Shown: positions 51,068 through 61,296, counted from the first letter of the stretch. The stretch is 64,000 nucleotides of DNA from Hymenobacter ginkgonis (GCF_009755225.1 NZ_WQKZ01000003.1:558001-622000); one strand, 5' to 3'. Numbers and translations: made by a program. Notes: a model not told the origin generated them from the letters alone.

Positions 51068-52930
51068 TTGCGGCTACTTCTACCTCTTCTGCTGCTGGGC
51101 GGCTTGGCCCCGAGCACAGTACGGGCCCAGGCCCAGCCGGGCCCTACCCCCCGCCACACGTTTGCGCTGGGCCCCAACCAGTTCTTACTCGACGGCCAGC
51201 CGCTCCAGATGATTTCGGGCGAGCTGCACTACCCCCGCATTCCGCGCGAGGCGTGGCGCGCCCGCCTAAAAATGGCTAAGGCAATGGGCCTCAATACCAT
51301 CGGCACCTACGTCTTCTGGAACGTGCACGAGCCTCAACCGGGCAAGTACGATTTCACGGGTAATAACGACGTGGCGGCCTTCGTGAAAATGGCCCAGGAG
51401 GAAGGCCTGTGGGTGATACTGCGGCCCAGCCCCTACGTGTGCGCCGAGTGGGAATTTGGCGGCTACCCCTACTGGCTCCAGAACGTGCCCGGCCTGAAAG
51501 TGCGCAGCCAGGAGCCGCAGTACGTGGCCGCCTACAAGCGCTACATCGAGGCCGTGGGCAAGCAGCTGGCGCCGCTGCAAGTCAACCACGGCGGCCCCGT
51601 GCTGATGGTGCAGGTAGAAAACGAATATGGTTCTTACGGCGCTGATAAACAGTACTTAGCTCTCAATAAAAAGCTGTTTGAAGACGCTGGCTTCGACGGC
51701 CTGCTTTATACCTGCGACCCGGCCCGCGACGTGGCCGCGGGCCACCTGCCCGGCTTGCTACCCGCCGTCAATGGCATCGACAAGCCCAGCCAGGTGCGCA
51801 AAATCGTGCAAACCAACCACGACGGCCAGGGGCCTTACTACATCGCCGAGTGGTACCCCGCGTGGTTCGATTGGTGGGGCACGCCGCACCACACCGTGCC
51901 GGCCGCCAGGTACACCGCGCCCCTCGACTCGGTGCTGAAGGCGGGCTTGTCGATTAACATGTACATGTTTCACGGCGGCACTACGCGGGGCTTTATGAAC
52001 GGGGCCAACTTCAAGGGCGACACCACGCACTACGAGCCCCAAGTGAGCAGCTACGACTACGACGCGCCCCTCGACGAGGCCGGCAATGCCACGGCCAAGT
52101 ACCGGGCTTTCCGCGACGTGATTGCCAAGTACCGGCCTGCTAATCAGCCTCTACCCCCCGTACCCGCCGCCAAGCCCGCCGTGGCGCTGCCCGCCTTGCA
52201 GCTCACGCGCAGCGCCAGCCTGCTCGACCAATTGCCCACGCCCGTCGCCAGCCCCAAGCCCCTCACGTTTGAGGCGCTAAAGCAGGCTTACGGCTTCGTG
52301 CTCTACCGCACCACGGTGCCAGCAGGAGGGGGTAGCAAAATGTTGAAAATCCGCGATTTGCGCGACTATGCTGTAGTGCTCGTGAACGGCAAGCGCGTGG
52401 GCACCCTCGACCGCCGCCTGCGCCAGGACAGCCTGCGCCTGACGCTGCCCGCCGGCGCGGTGCAGCTCGATATTCTGGTCGAAAACCTGGGCCGCATCAA
52501 CTTCGGCAAGTACCTGCTGCAGAATAATAAAGGCATTACGAACAGTGTGGTGCTGGGTGGTAAAGAGCTGACGGGCTGGCGCATGTATGGCCTGCCCTTC
52601 GACCAAGCCCCAACCGTGGCGAAGGCCAGCGGCGCGGCCCCGGCGGCTAGCAGCGGCCCGGTACTTCGTTCGGCCACCTTCCCCGTGGCCACGCCCACCG
52701 ATACCTACCTCGACCTGCGCCAGTGGGGTAAGGGCAGCGTGTGGGTGAACGGCCACAACCTGGGCCGCTACTGGGCCATCGGCCCGCAACAAACGCTTTA
52801 CGTGCCCGCCGAGTGGCTCCGCAAAGGCGCCAACGACATCACCGTGCTGGAGCTGCTCAAACCCGAGCAGGCCACCCTACCCACCCTCGACCACCCCATC
52901 CTCAGCGAGTTAACCCAGTTGCAGCCCTGA
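51068..52930 (+). CDS. Beta-galactosidase, glycoside hydrolase family 35, secreted
   Basis: GH35 enzymes remove terminal beta-galactose from glycans such as pectic galactan side chains. The 620-residue protein has a signal peptide (MRLLLPLLLLGGLAPSTVRAQ). The GH35 catalytic barrel shows ISGELHYPRIPREAWRARLKMAKAMGLNTI and RPSPYVCAEWEFGGYPYWL. QVENEYGSYG has the acid/base Glu near 186, and AEWYPAWFDWWG has the nucleophile Glu near 260. The C-terminal beta-domain ends in VNGHNLGRYWAIGPQQTLYVPAEWL. No in-frame ATG lies before the signal, so it must start at TTG 51068, just upstream of a stop-free segment. Confidence 0.92.
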   Translation: MRLLLPLLLLGGLAPSTVRAQAQPGPTPRHTFALGPNQFLLDGQPLQMISGELHYPRIPREAWRARLKMAKAMGLNTIGTYVFWNVHEPQPGKYDFTGNNDVAAFVKMAQEEGLWVILRPSPYVCAEWEFGGYPYWLQNVPGLKVRSQEPQYVAAYKRYIEAVGKQLAPLQVNHGGPVLMVQVENEYGSYGADKQYLALNKKLFEDAGFDGLLYTCDPARDVAAGHLPGLLPAVNGIDKPSQVRKIVQTNHDGQGPYYIAEWYPAWFDWWGTPHHTVPAARYTAPLDSVLKAGLSINMYMFHGGTTRGFMNGANFKGDTTHYEPQVSSYDYDAPLDEAGNATAKYRAFRDVIAKYRPANQPLPPVPAAKPAVALPALQLTRSASLLDQLPTPVASPKPLTFEALKQAYGFVLYRTTVPAGGGSKMLKIRDLRDYAVVLVNGKRVGTLDRRLRQDSLRLTLPAGAVQLDILVENLGRINFGKYLLQNNKGITNSVVLGGKELTGWRMYGLPFDQAPTVAKASGAAPAASSGPVLRSATFPVATPTDTYLDLRQWGKGSVWVNGHNLGRYWAIGPQQTLYVPAEWLRKGANDITVLELLKPEQATLPTLDHPILSELTQLQP

Positions 52931-52972
52931 TTTTCTCCGCTTCCCTGCGCTGCACTTACTCCGCTTGCCACT

Positions 52973-54127
52973 ATGAAAAACGCTTTTTTAGTAACCGCGC
53001 TGCTCGGGCTAGCCACCGCCACCCAGGCGCAGCGCACGGCTTTCGAGCCCGGCAAGGTGTGGCCCGACAACCACGGCACCCACCTCAACGCCCACGGCGC
53101 GGGCGTGCTCTTCGATAAGGGCCGCTATTACCTGTTTGGCGAGCACAAGATTGCAGGGCCCAAAGGTAATAGCGCCCAGGTAGGCGTACACTGCTACTCC
53201 TCGAAAGACCTGTATAACTGGCAGGATGAGGGCATTGCGCTGGCCGTGGCGCCCGCCGGCTCGGGCTCCGAAATCGAGCAGGGCTGCATTTTAGAGCGTC
53301 CCAAGGTGGTGTATAATAAGCTGACCCATAAGTATGTGATGTGGTTTCACCTGGAGCTGAAGGGCCAGGGCTACGCCGCCGCGCGTACCGCCGTGGCCGT
53401 GAGCGACCGGGCCACCGGGCCGTTTCGCTACGTGCGCTCGTACCGGCCGGGCGCCGGGCAGTGGCCGCTGGGCTTTCAGGATGAGTGGAAGCAGCCCGTG
53501 CCGGGAGAGGCCGCCCTAAAATGGTGGACGCCCGAATGGCGCACCGCCGTGGCCGCGGGCCTGTTTGTGCGGCGCGATTTTGCGAAAGGCCAGATGGCCC
53601 GCGATATGACCATCTTCGTCGATGACGACGGCAAGGCCTACCATGTTCATTCCTCGGAAGATAACCTAACGCTGCACCTGGCCGAACTGACGGCTGACTA
53701 CCAAGATTTTACCGGGCGCTGGAGCACCATTGCGCCGGCTGGCCACAACGAGGCCCCGGCCTTGTGCAAGCGTGGCGGCAAGTACTACCTCCTCACCTCG
53801 GGCTGCACCGGCTGGGCGCCCAATGCGGCGCGCTCGTTCGTGGCGTCGTCCATCTGGGGGCCGTGGCGGCAGCTCGAAAACCCCGCTACTGGCGCCGATG
53901 CCGATTCGACCTACCACTCGCAAAGCACCTACATTTTGCCGGTGGCGGGCAAGCCGGACGCTTTCCTTTTTATGGCCGACCGCTGGACGCCCAAGAACCC
54001 TATCGACGGCGGCTACATCTGGCTGCCACTCAGCTTCGAGGGCGACCAGCCGCGCCTGCGCTGGGCCGACCGCTGGAGCCTCGGTGTGTTCGACCAACCC
54101 CGGCCCAAGGCTACGGCGGCCCAGTAG
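52973..54127 (+). CDS. Glycoside hydrolase family 43 protein (2), secreted
   Basis: The 384-residue protein has a signal peptide (MKNAFLVTALLGLATATQAQ). A GH43-type propeller follows: NAHGAGVLFDKGRYYLFGEHKI, LERPKVVYNKLTHKYVMWFHLE, SRDMTIF-like ARDMTIFVDDDGKAYHVHSSEDN, and NEAPALCKRGGKYYLLTSGCTGWAPN with an acidic residue for catalysis. It resembles the long GH43 group found in arabinogalactan and pectin loci. The exact specificity (arabinose, galactose or other) is not readable. It directly follows the GH35 gene by 42 bases. Confidence 0.83.
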   Translation: MKNAFLVTALLGLATATQAQRTAFEPGKVWPDNHGTHLNAHGAGVLFDKGRYYLFGEHKIAGPKGNSAQVGVHCYSSKDLYNWQDEGIALAVAPAGSGSEIEQGCILERPKVVYNKLTHKYVMWFHLELKGQGYAAARTAVAVSDRATGPFRYVRSYRPGAGQWPLGFQDEWKQPVPGEAALKWWTPEWRTAVAAGLFVRRDFAKGQMARDMTIFVDDDGKAYHVHSSEDNLTLHLAELTADYQDFTGRWSTIAPAGHNEAPALCKRGGKYYLLTSGCTGWAPNAARSFVASSIWGPWRQLENPATGADADSTYHSQSTYILPVAGKPDAFLFMADRWTPKNPIDGGYIWLPLSFEGDQPRLRWADRWSLGVFDQPRPKATAAQ

Positions 54128-54303
54128 CTGCCGCCCAGGCGGCACCGGCGGGGGGTAGGGATAGTAGCAGAGTAGGCGCTTGAAGTATTGCATTGATTGC
54201 CAGCACGAAGCGCGGCGCCTATTAAAGGGCGGCCGGGCTGGGTAGTCGAATTTGCCCCTCGTTTTTACTCAAAATATCCCTGTTAATCCTCCGCTAAGGA
54301 CAA

Positions 54304-54311
54304 TACTTTTG
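54304..54311 (+). promoter_or_regulatory. Candidate -7 box (TACTTTTG) for susC
   Basis: TACTTTTG fits TAnnTTTG and lies 154 bases upstream of the susC ATG, giving a long leader. No -33 TTG was found at a normal distance. Confidence 0.35.
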
Positions 54312-54464
54312 AGCAGGCTTTGAGCGACGCTTTCCCGGTCATTTTCAAAGCCAAGCGTACTGATTCCCCCGGCTTCAGAGCCACCGTGAGGGGTAGTAGT
54401 ACGCACTTGCACTGCGATTCTTTTTCCCACCCTGGCTGCTTTGGCGGCCAATTTTCCTTTCCTT

Positions 54465-57400
54465 ATGCAGGCAAAGTCTATTCTTCTGTGCGGGGCCCTG
54501 CTGCCACTGGCCGTGGCAGCGGCCCCGAAGCCCCGCGCCGGCGCCACCTGGGCGCTGCACCAGCCTGCCGCCGACGCTACCGTCACGGGCACGGTGCTCG
54601 ATGAAAAAGGCACCGGCATGCCCGGCGCCACGGTTGTGCTAAAAGGCACCACGCTGGGCACTACCACCGACGCCGACGGCAAGTTCAGCCTGCGCATCCC
54701 CGATGGCACGGCCACGCCTACCCTCGTTATCTCGTCTATCGGCTACGTGCGGCAGGAAATCGTGGTGGGCGGCCGCACTACGCTCTCGGTGAAGCTGGCC
54801 ACGAATGCGCAGGACCTTAACGAGGTAGTAGTAGTGGGATACGGCGCCCAGAAGCGCTCCGACATTACGGGCTCGGTGGTGTCGGTGCCGACGGACCGCC
54901 TGGAGAAAATCCCGGTGTCGAACGTGGCGCAGGCGCTCGAAGGCGCGGTGGCGGGCGTCAATATCACCACCACGTCGAGCGTGCCGGGCAGCCAGCCCAA
55001 CATCCAAATCCGGGGCGTGCGCTCGATTACGGCCAGCACCAACCCGTACCTGATTGTGGACGGGGTGCCGTTTCCGGGCAACCTCAACGACATCAACCCC
55101 AACGACATCGGCTCGATTGAGATTCTGAAGGATGCCAGCTCGACGGCCATCTACGGTACGCGCGGCTCCAACGGGGTAATTCTGGTGACGACCAAGCGCG
55201 GCAAAACCGGCAAGCCCCAGATTCGCTACAACGGCTACGCCGGGCCCGAGTACATGGTGAACAAGCTGCACCCGCTCGACGGGCCGGCGTTTTCGGCCAA
55301 GTGGCAGGAGTTTACCCGGCAGCGCGGCATCAACCTGACGCCGGTGCCGAATACGGGCGAGCTAGACAACTACAACGCCGGCCGCACCGTGAACTGGATG
55401 GATTTGATTAAGCAGCAAGGCTTTATCCAGGACCACAACGCGTCCATCTCGGGCGGCACCGACAACGTGAAGTACTTCGTGTCGGGCGACTACTTCAAGC
55501 AGAAGGGCATTATCCAGGGCTACCAATTTCAGCGCATTAGCCTGCGCTCCAACATTGATGCTACCCTCACGCCCTGGTTGCGGGTGGGCACCTCGGCCTT
55601 CTACTCGACTTCTAACGACGACGGGGGCCGCGCCGACCTGAGCCTGGCCCAGGTGCTGAGTCCCTACGGCTCGGTGTACAACGCCGACGGCACCTATACT
55701 ATTTACCCGCAGCCGCCCGAGCAGCTGGTCAAGAATGCCTTGCTGGGCCTCACCACCCAGCGCCTCGACCGCATCAACCAGCTCACGGGCACGGGCTACG
55801 CCGAAGTGGAGCCGACCTTTTTGAGCGGGCTCAAGTACCGCCTGAACGCGACTTACTCGAACCGGCCCGGCCGCTACGCCAGCTATACCGGCCGGGCGTC
55901 GGGCGACTTGCGGGGCACGGCCCAGCTCATCAACGACGAGCGCCAGAACTACACGATTGAGAACCTGCTGTTTTACAACAAGACCTTCGACAAGCACCAC
56001 TTCGACGTGACGGCGCTGTACAGCGCGCAGCAAAACAACTACTTTACCACCACCGAGAACGCCAGCGGGTTTATCAACGACCAGATTGGCTTCAACAGCC
56101 TGGGCTCGGGCAGCATCACGCCTACCCTCAGCTCGTACAGCGAGCGCCGCACGCTGGTGTCGCAGATGGCGCGCCTCAACTACAACTACGACAGCCGCTA
56201 CCTCTTCACGGCTACGGCCCGGCGCGATGGCTCGTCGGTGTTCGGGGCCAACGCTAGCAAGTACGCCACCTTCCCGTCGGTGGCGGTGGGCTGGAATATC
56301 GGTAATGAGGCGTTCCTGAAAGACAACGCGGCGGTGAGCGTGCTCAAGCTGCGCTTCTCGTACGGCACCACCGGCAACGAGGGCATCAGCCCCTACGGCA
56401 CCATCACGGGCAGCGCCCTGCTGCAATACGCCTACAACGGGGTGCCCGCCGTGGGCCTGCGTGCCAACAACATCGGCAATACCAACCTCAAGTGGGAGCA
56501 AACGACCAGCTCCAACGTAGCCCTCGATTTCGGCTTCCTCAAAAACCGCATTACGGGTACCGTGGAGTACTACAATGCCAAAACCAGCGACCTGCTCCTG
56601 AACCGCCAGATTCCGATTGTGACCGGCTACGGCAACATCCTGGACAACATTGGCTCGGTGAATAACAAGGGGGTAGAGGTGAGCCTGACCACGGCTAACG
56701 TGCAGACGTCCAGCTTTACCTGGGAGACTACCCTCAACTTTTCGGCCAACCGCAACCGGCTGCTCGAGCTGGGCTACACCAGCACCGACGACATCGGCAA
56801 CCGCCTCTTCCTGAACCGGCCGCTGGGCGCCGTGTACGACTACGTGAAAACCGGCGTGTGGCAAACCGGCGAAGATGCCAGCAAGCTGGACCCCGGCGCC
56901 AAGGCTGGCGACCTGAAATTTGCCGACCTCAACAACGACGGCAAGATTGACAGCAACGACCGCCAGTACCTGGGCTCGTCGCTCCCCACCTGGCAGGGCG
57001 GCATCACCAACACCTTCACCTATAGGGGGATAAGCCTGCGCGTGTTTATCCAAACGGTGCAGGGCGTGCTCAAGAGCAACCAGAACCTGAACTTTGTGGA
57101 CCTGGGTGGCCGCCTCAACACCCCGCAGGAAGTGGGCTACTGGACCGCCGCCAACCAAAGCCAGGACCGCCCCAGCCTGAGCTATATCAACCCCCGCGGC
57201 TACGCCTACCCCAGCAACGCCAGCTTTACGCGCCTCAAGGACGTGACGCTCAACTACACCTTCCCGGCCGCGCTCGTGGATAAGCTCAAGCTGGGCACGC
57301 TCTCGGTGTACGTGAGCGGGCGCAACCTCTACACCTGGACCAAGTGGATAGGCTGGGACCCCGAGCAGAACTACACCATCGGCAACGGCACCGGCAACAT

Positions 57401-57539
57401 CGACAACCCCATTAGCCTGCTCAGCTCGTCCACGAGCTTTAGCCCCACCACGAGCGTGAATAGCTCAACGGCGGGTAGCAACCCCAACTTCCCGCAGGTC
57501 CGCAGCTTCGTGTTCGGCCTCAACCTGGGCTTGCGCTAA
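54465..57539 (+). CDS. SusC-family TonB-dependent outer-membrane receptor
   Basis: SusC proteins import oligosaccharides across the outer membrane with the help of a SusD lid. The 1024-residue product has a signal peptide and an N-terminal carboxypeptidase-regulatory-like domain (VTGTVLDEKGTGMPGATVVLKGT). A linking LNEVVVVGYGAQKRSDITGSV segment (TonB box region) leads into the plug (QIRGVRSITASTNPYLIVDGVPF, GSIEILKDASSTAIYGTRGSNGVILVTTK) and a beta-barrel. The ATG at 54465 starts the signal; a TTG 24 bases earlier is unlikely. It pairs with SusD 36 bases downstream. Confidence 0.95.
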   Translation: MQAKSILLCGALLPLAVAAAPKPRAGATWALHQPAADATVTGTVLDEKGTGMPGATVVLKGTTLGTTTDADGKFSLRIPDGTATPTLVISSIGYVRQEIVVGGRTTLSVKLATNAQDLNEVVVVGYGAQKRSDITGSVVSVPTDRLEKIPVSNVAQALEGAVAGVNITTTSSVPGSQPNIQIRGVRSITASTNPYLIVDGVPFPGNLNDINPNDIGSIEILKDASSTAIYGTRGSNGVILVTTKRGKTGKPQIRYNGYAGPEYMVNKLHPLDGPAFSAKWQEFTRQRGINLTPVPNTGELDNYNAGRTVNWMDLIKQQGFIQDHNASISGGTDNVKYFVSGDYFKQKGIIQGYQFQRISLRSNIDATLTPWLRVGTSAFYSTSNDDGGRADLSLAQVLSPYGSVYNADGTYTIYPQPPEQLVKNALLGLTTQRLDRINQLTGTGYAEVEPTFLSGLKYRLNATYSNRPGRYASYTGRASGDLRGTAQLINDERQNYTIENLLFYNKTFDKHHFDVTALYSAQQNNYFTTTENASGFINDQIGFNSLGSGSITPTLSSYSERRTLVSQMARLNYNYDSRYLFTATARRDGSSVFGANASKYATFPSVAVGWNIGNEAFLKDNAAVSVLKLRFSYGTTGNEGISPYGTITGSALLQYAYNGVPAVGLRANNIGNTNLKWEQTTSSNVALDFGFLKNRITGTVEYYNAKTSDLLLNRQIPIVTGYGNILDNIGSVNNKGVEVSLTTANVQTSSFTWETTLNFSANRNRLLELGYTSTDDIGNRLFLNRPLGAVYDYVKTGVWQTGEDASKLDPGAKAGDLKFADLNNDGKIDSNDRQYLGSSLPTWQGGITNTFTYRGISLRVFIQTVQGVLKSNQNLNFVDLGGRLNTPQEVGYWTAANQSQDRPSLSYINPRGYAYPSNASFTRLKDVTLNYTFPAALVDKLKLGTLSVYVSGRNLYTWTKWIGWDPEQNYTIGNGTGNIDNPISLLSSSTSFSPTTSVNSSTAGSNPNFPQVRSFVFGLNLGLR

Positions 57540-57575
57540 TTCTTCTTCCCACCCGATTTTATGGCTCTGATTGAT

Positions 57576-59153
57576 ATGAAACGCCTCACCCTAGGATTTG
57601 TGGCGCTGCTGGGCACCGCGCAGCTGCTTAGCTCTTGTAAGAAAGATTACCTCGACGAAACCCCCGCCTCGCTTTACACGCCCCAAACGGTGCTGGTCGA
57701 TTCGCTGGGCTTCGAGTCGGCCATGGCCGGCTTGCAGAGCGTGGTGCGCGAGCAGTACACCCGCTCCGACGAGCAGGGCCTGCTCGGCATGATGCAGGAA
57801 GGCACCGACGTGGCCATCCCCGGCCAGGTGCAGGGCGCCGAAATCCCTTACTACAACTACAACTTGCTCAACGCCCAGGACCAGGCGGCCAGCGTAATGT
57901 GGAGCTGGGCCTACCGCACCATCAACAACTGCAACCAGATTATTGCGGGGGCGGCCGCCGCGCCGGCCACCCTGCGGCAGGGCTACAAAAACCGCATTAG
58001 CGCCGAGGCGCGCTTCTACCGCGCCTACGCCTACGACTTCCTGGTGACGCTCTGGGGCGACGTGCCCCTGGTGGATATGCCCGTGACCACGCCGCGCAAC
58101 GACTTTACGCGCACGCCGGTAGCCACGGTCAATGATTTCATTGCTAATGACCTGACCACGGCCATCCCGAGCTTGTTCAACGCCAGCAAGGCGGCCTCGG
58201 GGCGCATCACGCAGGGGGCCGCCCAGCAACTGCTGGGCCAGGTGTACCTGCGCATGGGCAAGCCCGATTTGGCTCAGGTGCAGTTGCAAGCCGTTATCAA
58301 CGGCGGCCAGTACGCGCTCATTAGGGCCCGCTACGGGGTGCGGAGTACCCAGCCGGGCGACTACTTTTCCGATATGTTTGTGGTGGGCAACCAGCGCCGC
58401 AGCCAGGGCAACACGGAGGTAATCTGGTCCGAAGAGCAGCAATTGCTCGTGCCCGGTGCCACCACCAGCGCCCAGCAGCGCCGCATGTGGGTGCCGGCCT
58501 ATTACAACATCAAGGGCATGACGCTGGCCGACTCGCTCGGCGGGCGCGGCCTGGGGCGCCTGCGCCTCAGCAATTGGGTAGACTACCGCCTCTACCCCGC
58601 CCAGGACATGCGCAATTCGAAGTACAACTTGAAGCGGCGCTTCTACTACAACGATGCCACCATGCCCGCCACCTTCGGCAAGCGCGTGACGGGCCTGGCG
58701 GGCTCGGATACCATCTACAACATCACGCCCTACACCACCAAGTGGAACCAGTTTGACCCCACCGATACCTTCGGCTTCGGCACCATCAAAGACTTGATTA
58801 TGATGCGCCTGGGCGAAACGTATCTGCTGCTGGCCGAGGCCCAGTTCAAGCAGGGCAACACGGCCGGGGCCGCCGCCAGCATCAACGCGCTGCGCACCCG
58901 GGCCCAGGCCCCGCAGGTAACGGCCGCCCAAATGACGCTCGATTTCATCCTCGATGAGCGCGCTCGCGAGCTGATAGGGGAGGAGCAGCGCCGCCTCACG
59001 CTGGTGCGCACCGGCACCCTCGTTGACCGTGCCACTCGCCTGAACGGCGCCTCCATCACGGGCCTGAAGCAGACGAACACCCTGCTGCCCATTCCGCAAT
59101 CCACAATCGACCTGAACGGGGGCGCTACCCTCGCACAAAACCCGGGCTACTAG
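57576..59153 (+). CDS. SusD/RagB family nutrient-binding outer-membrane lipoprotein
   Basis: SusD lipoproteins lie on the cell surface and hand glycans to SusC. The protein has a lipoprotein signal ending in LLSSC, then KKDYLDETPASLYTP. The SusD pattern includes RAYAYDFLVTLWGDVPLVDMPV, AAQQLLGQVYLRMGK, DLIMMRLGETYLLLAEAQFKQG and INALRTRAQAPQVT. The ATG at 57576 (MKRLTLG) gives the best lipoprotein signal; one at 57561 is possible. A rho-independent hairpin at 59175-59211 follows. Confidence 0.94.
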   Translation: MKRLTLGFVALLGTAQLLSSCKKDYLDETPASLYTPQTVLVDSLGFESAMAGLQSVVREQYTRSDEQGLLGMMQEGTDVAIPGQVQGAEIPYYNYNLLNAQDQAASVMWSWAYRTINNCNQIIAGAAAAPATLRQGYKNRISAEARFYRAYAYDFLVTLWGDVPLVDMPVTTPRNDFTRTPVATVNDFIANDLTTAIPSLFNASKAASGRITQGAAQQLLGQVYLRMGKPDLAQVQLQAVINGGQYALIRARYGVRSTQPGDYFSDMFVVGNQRRSQGNTEVIWSEEQQLLVPGATTSAQQRRMWVPAYYNIKGMTLADSLGGRGLGRLRLSNWVDYRLYPAQDMRNSKYNLKRRFYYNDATMPATFGKRVTGLAGSDTIYNITPYTTKWNQFDPTDTFGFGTIKDLIMMRLGETYLLLAEAQFKQGNTAGAAASINALRTRAQAPQVTAAQMTLDFILDERARELIGEEQRRLTLVRTGTLVDRATRLNGASITGLKQTNTLLPIPQSTIDLNGGATLAQNPGY

Positions 59154-59174
59154 CGGTGGGCTAGTTGCCGGTTG

Positions 59175-59215
59175 GGCCGGGGTCTGCCTGTGAAGCGGGT
59201 AGGCCCCGGCCTTTT
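59175..59215 (+). terminator. Terminator after susD
   Basis: GGCCGGGG (59175-59182) and CCCCGGCC (59204-59211) with a 21-base loop, then TTTT. It separates the SusC/D unit from the following DUF2264 gene. Confidence 0.7.
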
Positions 59216-59244
59216 GCATTCCTCCTTACTTACGCTTCCCACCC

Positions 59245-61296
59245 ATGAAAACCCTGTTGCTATTGGCCGGGGCGCTGGCCGCCCTACCCCCCGGTGTGGC
59301 CGTGGGGCAGGCTGCGCCCGCCCTACCCCCCTTCGCCACCGCCGTAGCCCCGCCTGCCGCCAAGCTGCCGCTTTTTGAGGTGAAGCAGCCCGATAAAAAG
59401 CGAAGCCCCTACACCGGCATGACGCGCCAGCACTGGCAAGCTGCCGCCCAGTACCTGCTGAGTGGGGCCTTCAGCTACGTGCGCACGCTCGATGACCCGA
59501 TGCAGTTTCCGAAGCTGCTGGGCAAAAGCTACCCCCGCACCGCCAGCCAGGTGCCCACCGAAAAGCTCGAAGGCCTATGCCGCACGCTCTTCATGGCCGC
59601 GCCCCTGCTGAAGGAAAACCCTAGCCTGACGCTGAACGGCGTGAAGGTAGGCGACTACTACCGCCACCAGCTGGCGCTGCTCGTAGACCCGGCCAGCCCC
59701 AGTTACATCGCACCCCGCACCCCGGATGGCGGCCCCAGCCAAAACCTGGTCGAGTTCGGCGGCCTGTCGGTGGCGCTGTTTGCGGCCCCCAAAATCTTGT
59801 GGGACCCTTTACCCGAAGCCACCAAAAAGGCCTTGGCCGCTACCATGCTCAGCTACGGCGACGGCCCCACGGTGCCCCAAAACTGGCGCTATTTCAACAT
59901 CTTTATCCTCAGCTTTTATGAAAGCCGGGGCTACACCGTCAACGAGAAGCTGCTGGAAGAATACTTGCAAAAGCAACTGGGCCACTACCGCGGCGAGGGC
60001 TGGTACGACGATGCGCCCACCTTCGACTACTACAGCATGTGGGCCTTCCAAATGTATGGCCGGCTGTGGAGCGAGTACTACGGGCGCCAGCACTACCCCC
60101 AGGTAGCCGCCCAGCTCACTGCCAATTTTGCACCGCTCAAAAACACCTACCCCTACCAGTTTGGGCGCTCGGGCGAAATGATAATGTGGGGCCGCAGCAT
60201 CACGTACCGCTTTGCGGCGGTGGTGCCGTTTCCGCTGATGGGCTTGCGGCCCGAGGCGGGCACCAACTTCGGCTGGATGCGGCGCATCGCGTCGGGGGCC
60301 ATGTTGCAATTTTTACAAAACCCGAACTTCTTGCAGGATAATATTCCGACGCTGGGCTTCTATGGGCCGTTCGACCCCGCGGTGCAGGCGTACAGCTGCC
60401 GGGGCAGCGTGTTTTGGATGAGTAAGGCCTTTTTGGGCCTGCTGGTGCCGGCCGATAGCCCTTTCTGGACGGCCACCGAAAATGAAGGCCCCTGGGAGAA
60501 AGAGCTGAAGCCGAACACGGTCTTCAACAAGTTTGAGCCCGGCCCCAACATGCTCGTGACCGACTACCCCAACAGTGGCGCGGCCGAAATTAGGGATGCC
60601 CCGCACCAGCCCGCCAGCGATGCCAACCGCGGCAACGAGAACTACAACCGCTTGAGCTACAACAGCGCCTTTCCGTGGCAGGCCGACGGCCCCAACGGCG
60701 AAGTGGCCATGAGCTACGTGTTCCAAAACAGGGAGAATAAGTGGGAAGCGCTGCGCTTCTACACCTTCCAGAAGTACGAGAACGGCGTGTACTACCGCGA
60801 CGCGGCCCTAGAATCCAACCCCGCTATCAGGCTGCGCCTGGCCGACGTGCCGCTGCCCAACGGCATCCTGCGCGTGGACCAAAACGCCAGCACCGAGGCT
60901 ACCCCCCTGCGCCTGGGCCACTACGCGCTGCCCAACCTTACGGGCACCATCCGGCGTAGCACGCGCCGGGTAAAAGGCCACGAAGTGCACCTGCTCGACA
61001 ACGGCACTTATCAGCTGGCGCTGGTGCCCCTCAGCGGCTGGGACAAGGTAGAAGCCGTGGACGCCACCGGCCTCCACCCCGTGCGCGCCGCCAGTACCGT
61101 ACTCAACGCACTGGGCACCACGGCCCCTACCCCCCAAGCCAAGCTTTACGCCACGCTGCTGCTTTGGAAAAAATCGGGCACCGCCTGGACTGATGCCGAA
61201 CTGCTGCCCGTGCTGAACGTAGCTTCGGCAGCCGATGGCAGCGCCACCGTATCGTTTGCCGATGGCAGCCGCAAGCAAGTGAAGTTCAAGGAATAG
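59245..61296 (+). CDS. DUF2264 family protein (2), secreted, long form
   Basis: The 683-residue protein has a signal peptide (residues 1-22). The N-terminal barrel-like DUF2264 domain (about 55-440) has GMTRQHWQAAAQYLLSGAFSY, NWRYFNIFILSFYESRGY and GEGWYDDAPTFDYYSMWAFQMYGRLW. GRSGEMIMWGRSITYRFAAV and the C-terminal beta-rich part (about 450-683) complete it. It is longer than the family member at 43685-44938, which lacks the C-terminal part. Such proteins are thought to be glycosidase-like; no activity is proven here. The GH43 gene follows 84 bases later. Confidence 0.85.
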   Translation: MKTLLLLAGALAALPPGVAVGQAAPALPPFATAVAPPAAKLPLFEVKQPDKKRSPYTGMTRQHWQAAAQYLLSGAFSYVRTLDDPMQFPKLLGKSYPRTASQVPTEKLEGLCRTLFMAAPLLKENPSLTLNGVKVGDYYRHQLALLVDPASPSYIAPRTPDGGPSQNLVEFGGLSVALFAAPKILWDPLPEATKKALAATMLSYGDGPTVPQNWRYFNIFILSFYESRGYTVNEKLLEEYLQKQLGHYRGEGWYDDAPTFDYYSMWAFQMYGRLWSEYYGRQHYPQVAAQLTANFAPLKNTYPYQFGRSGEMIMWGRSITYRFAAVVPFPLMGLRPEAGTNFGWMRRIASGAMLQFLQNPNFLQDNIPTLGFYGPFDPAVQAYSCRGSVFWMSKAFLGLLVPADSPFWTATENEGPWEKELKPNTVFNKFEPGPNMLVTDYPNSGAAEIRDAPHQPASDANRGNENYNRLSYNSAFPWQADGPNGEVAMSYVFQNRENKWEALRFYTFQKYENGVYYRDAALESNPAIRLRLADVPLPNGILRVDQNASTEATPLRLGHYALPNLTGTIRRSTRRVKGHEVHLLDNGTYQLALVPLSGWDKVEAVDATGLHPVRAASTVLNALGTTAPTPQAKLYATLLLWKKSGTAWTDAELLPVLNVASAADGSATVSFADGSRKQVKFKE

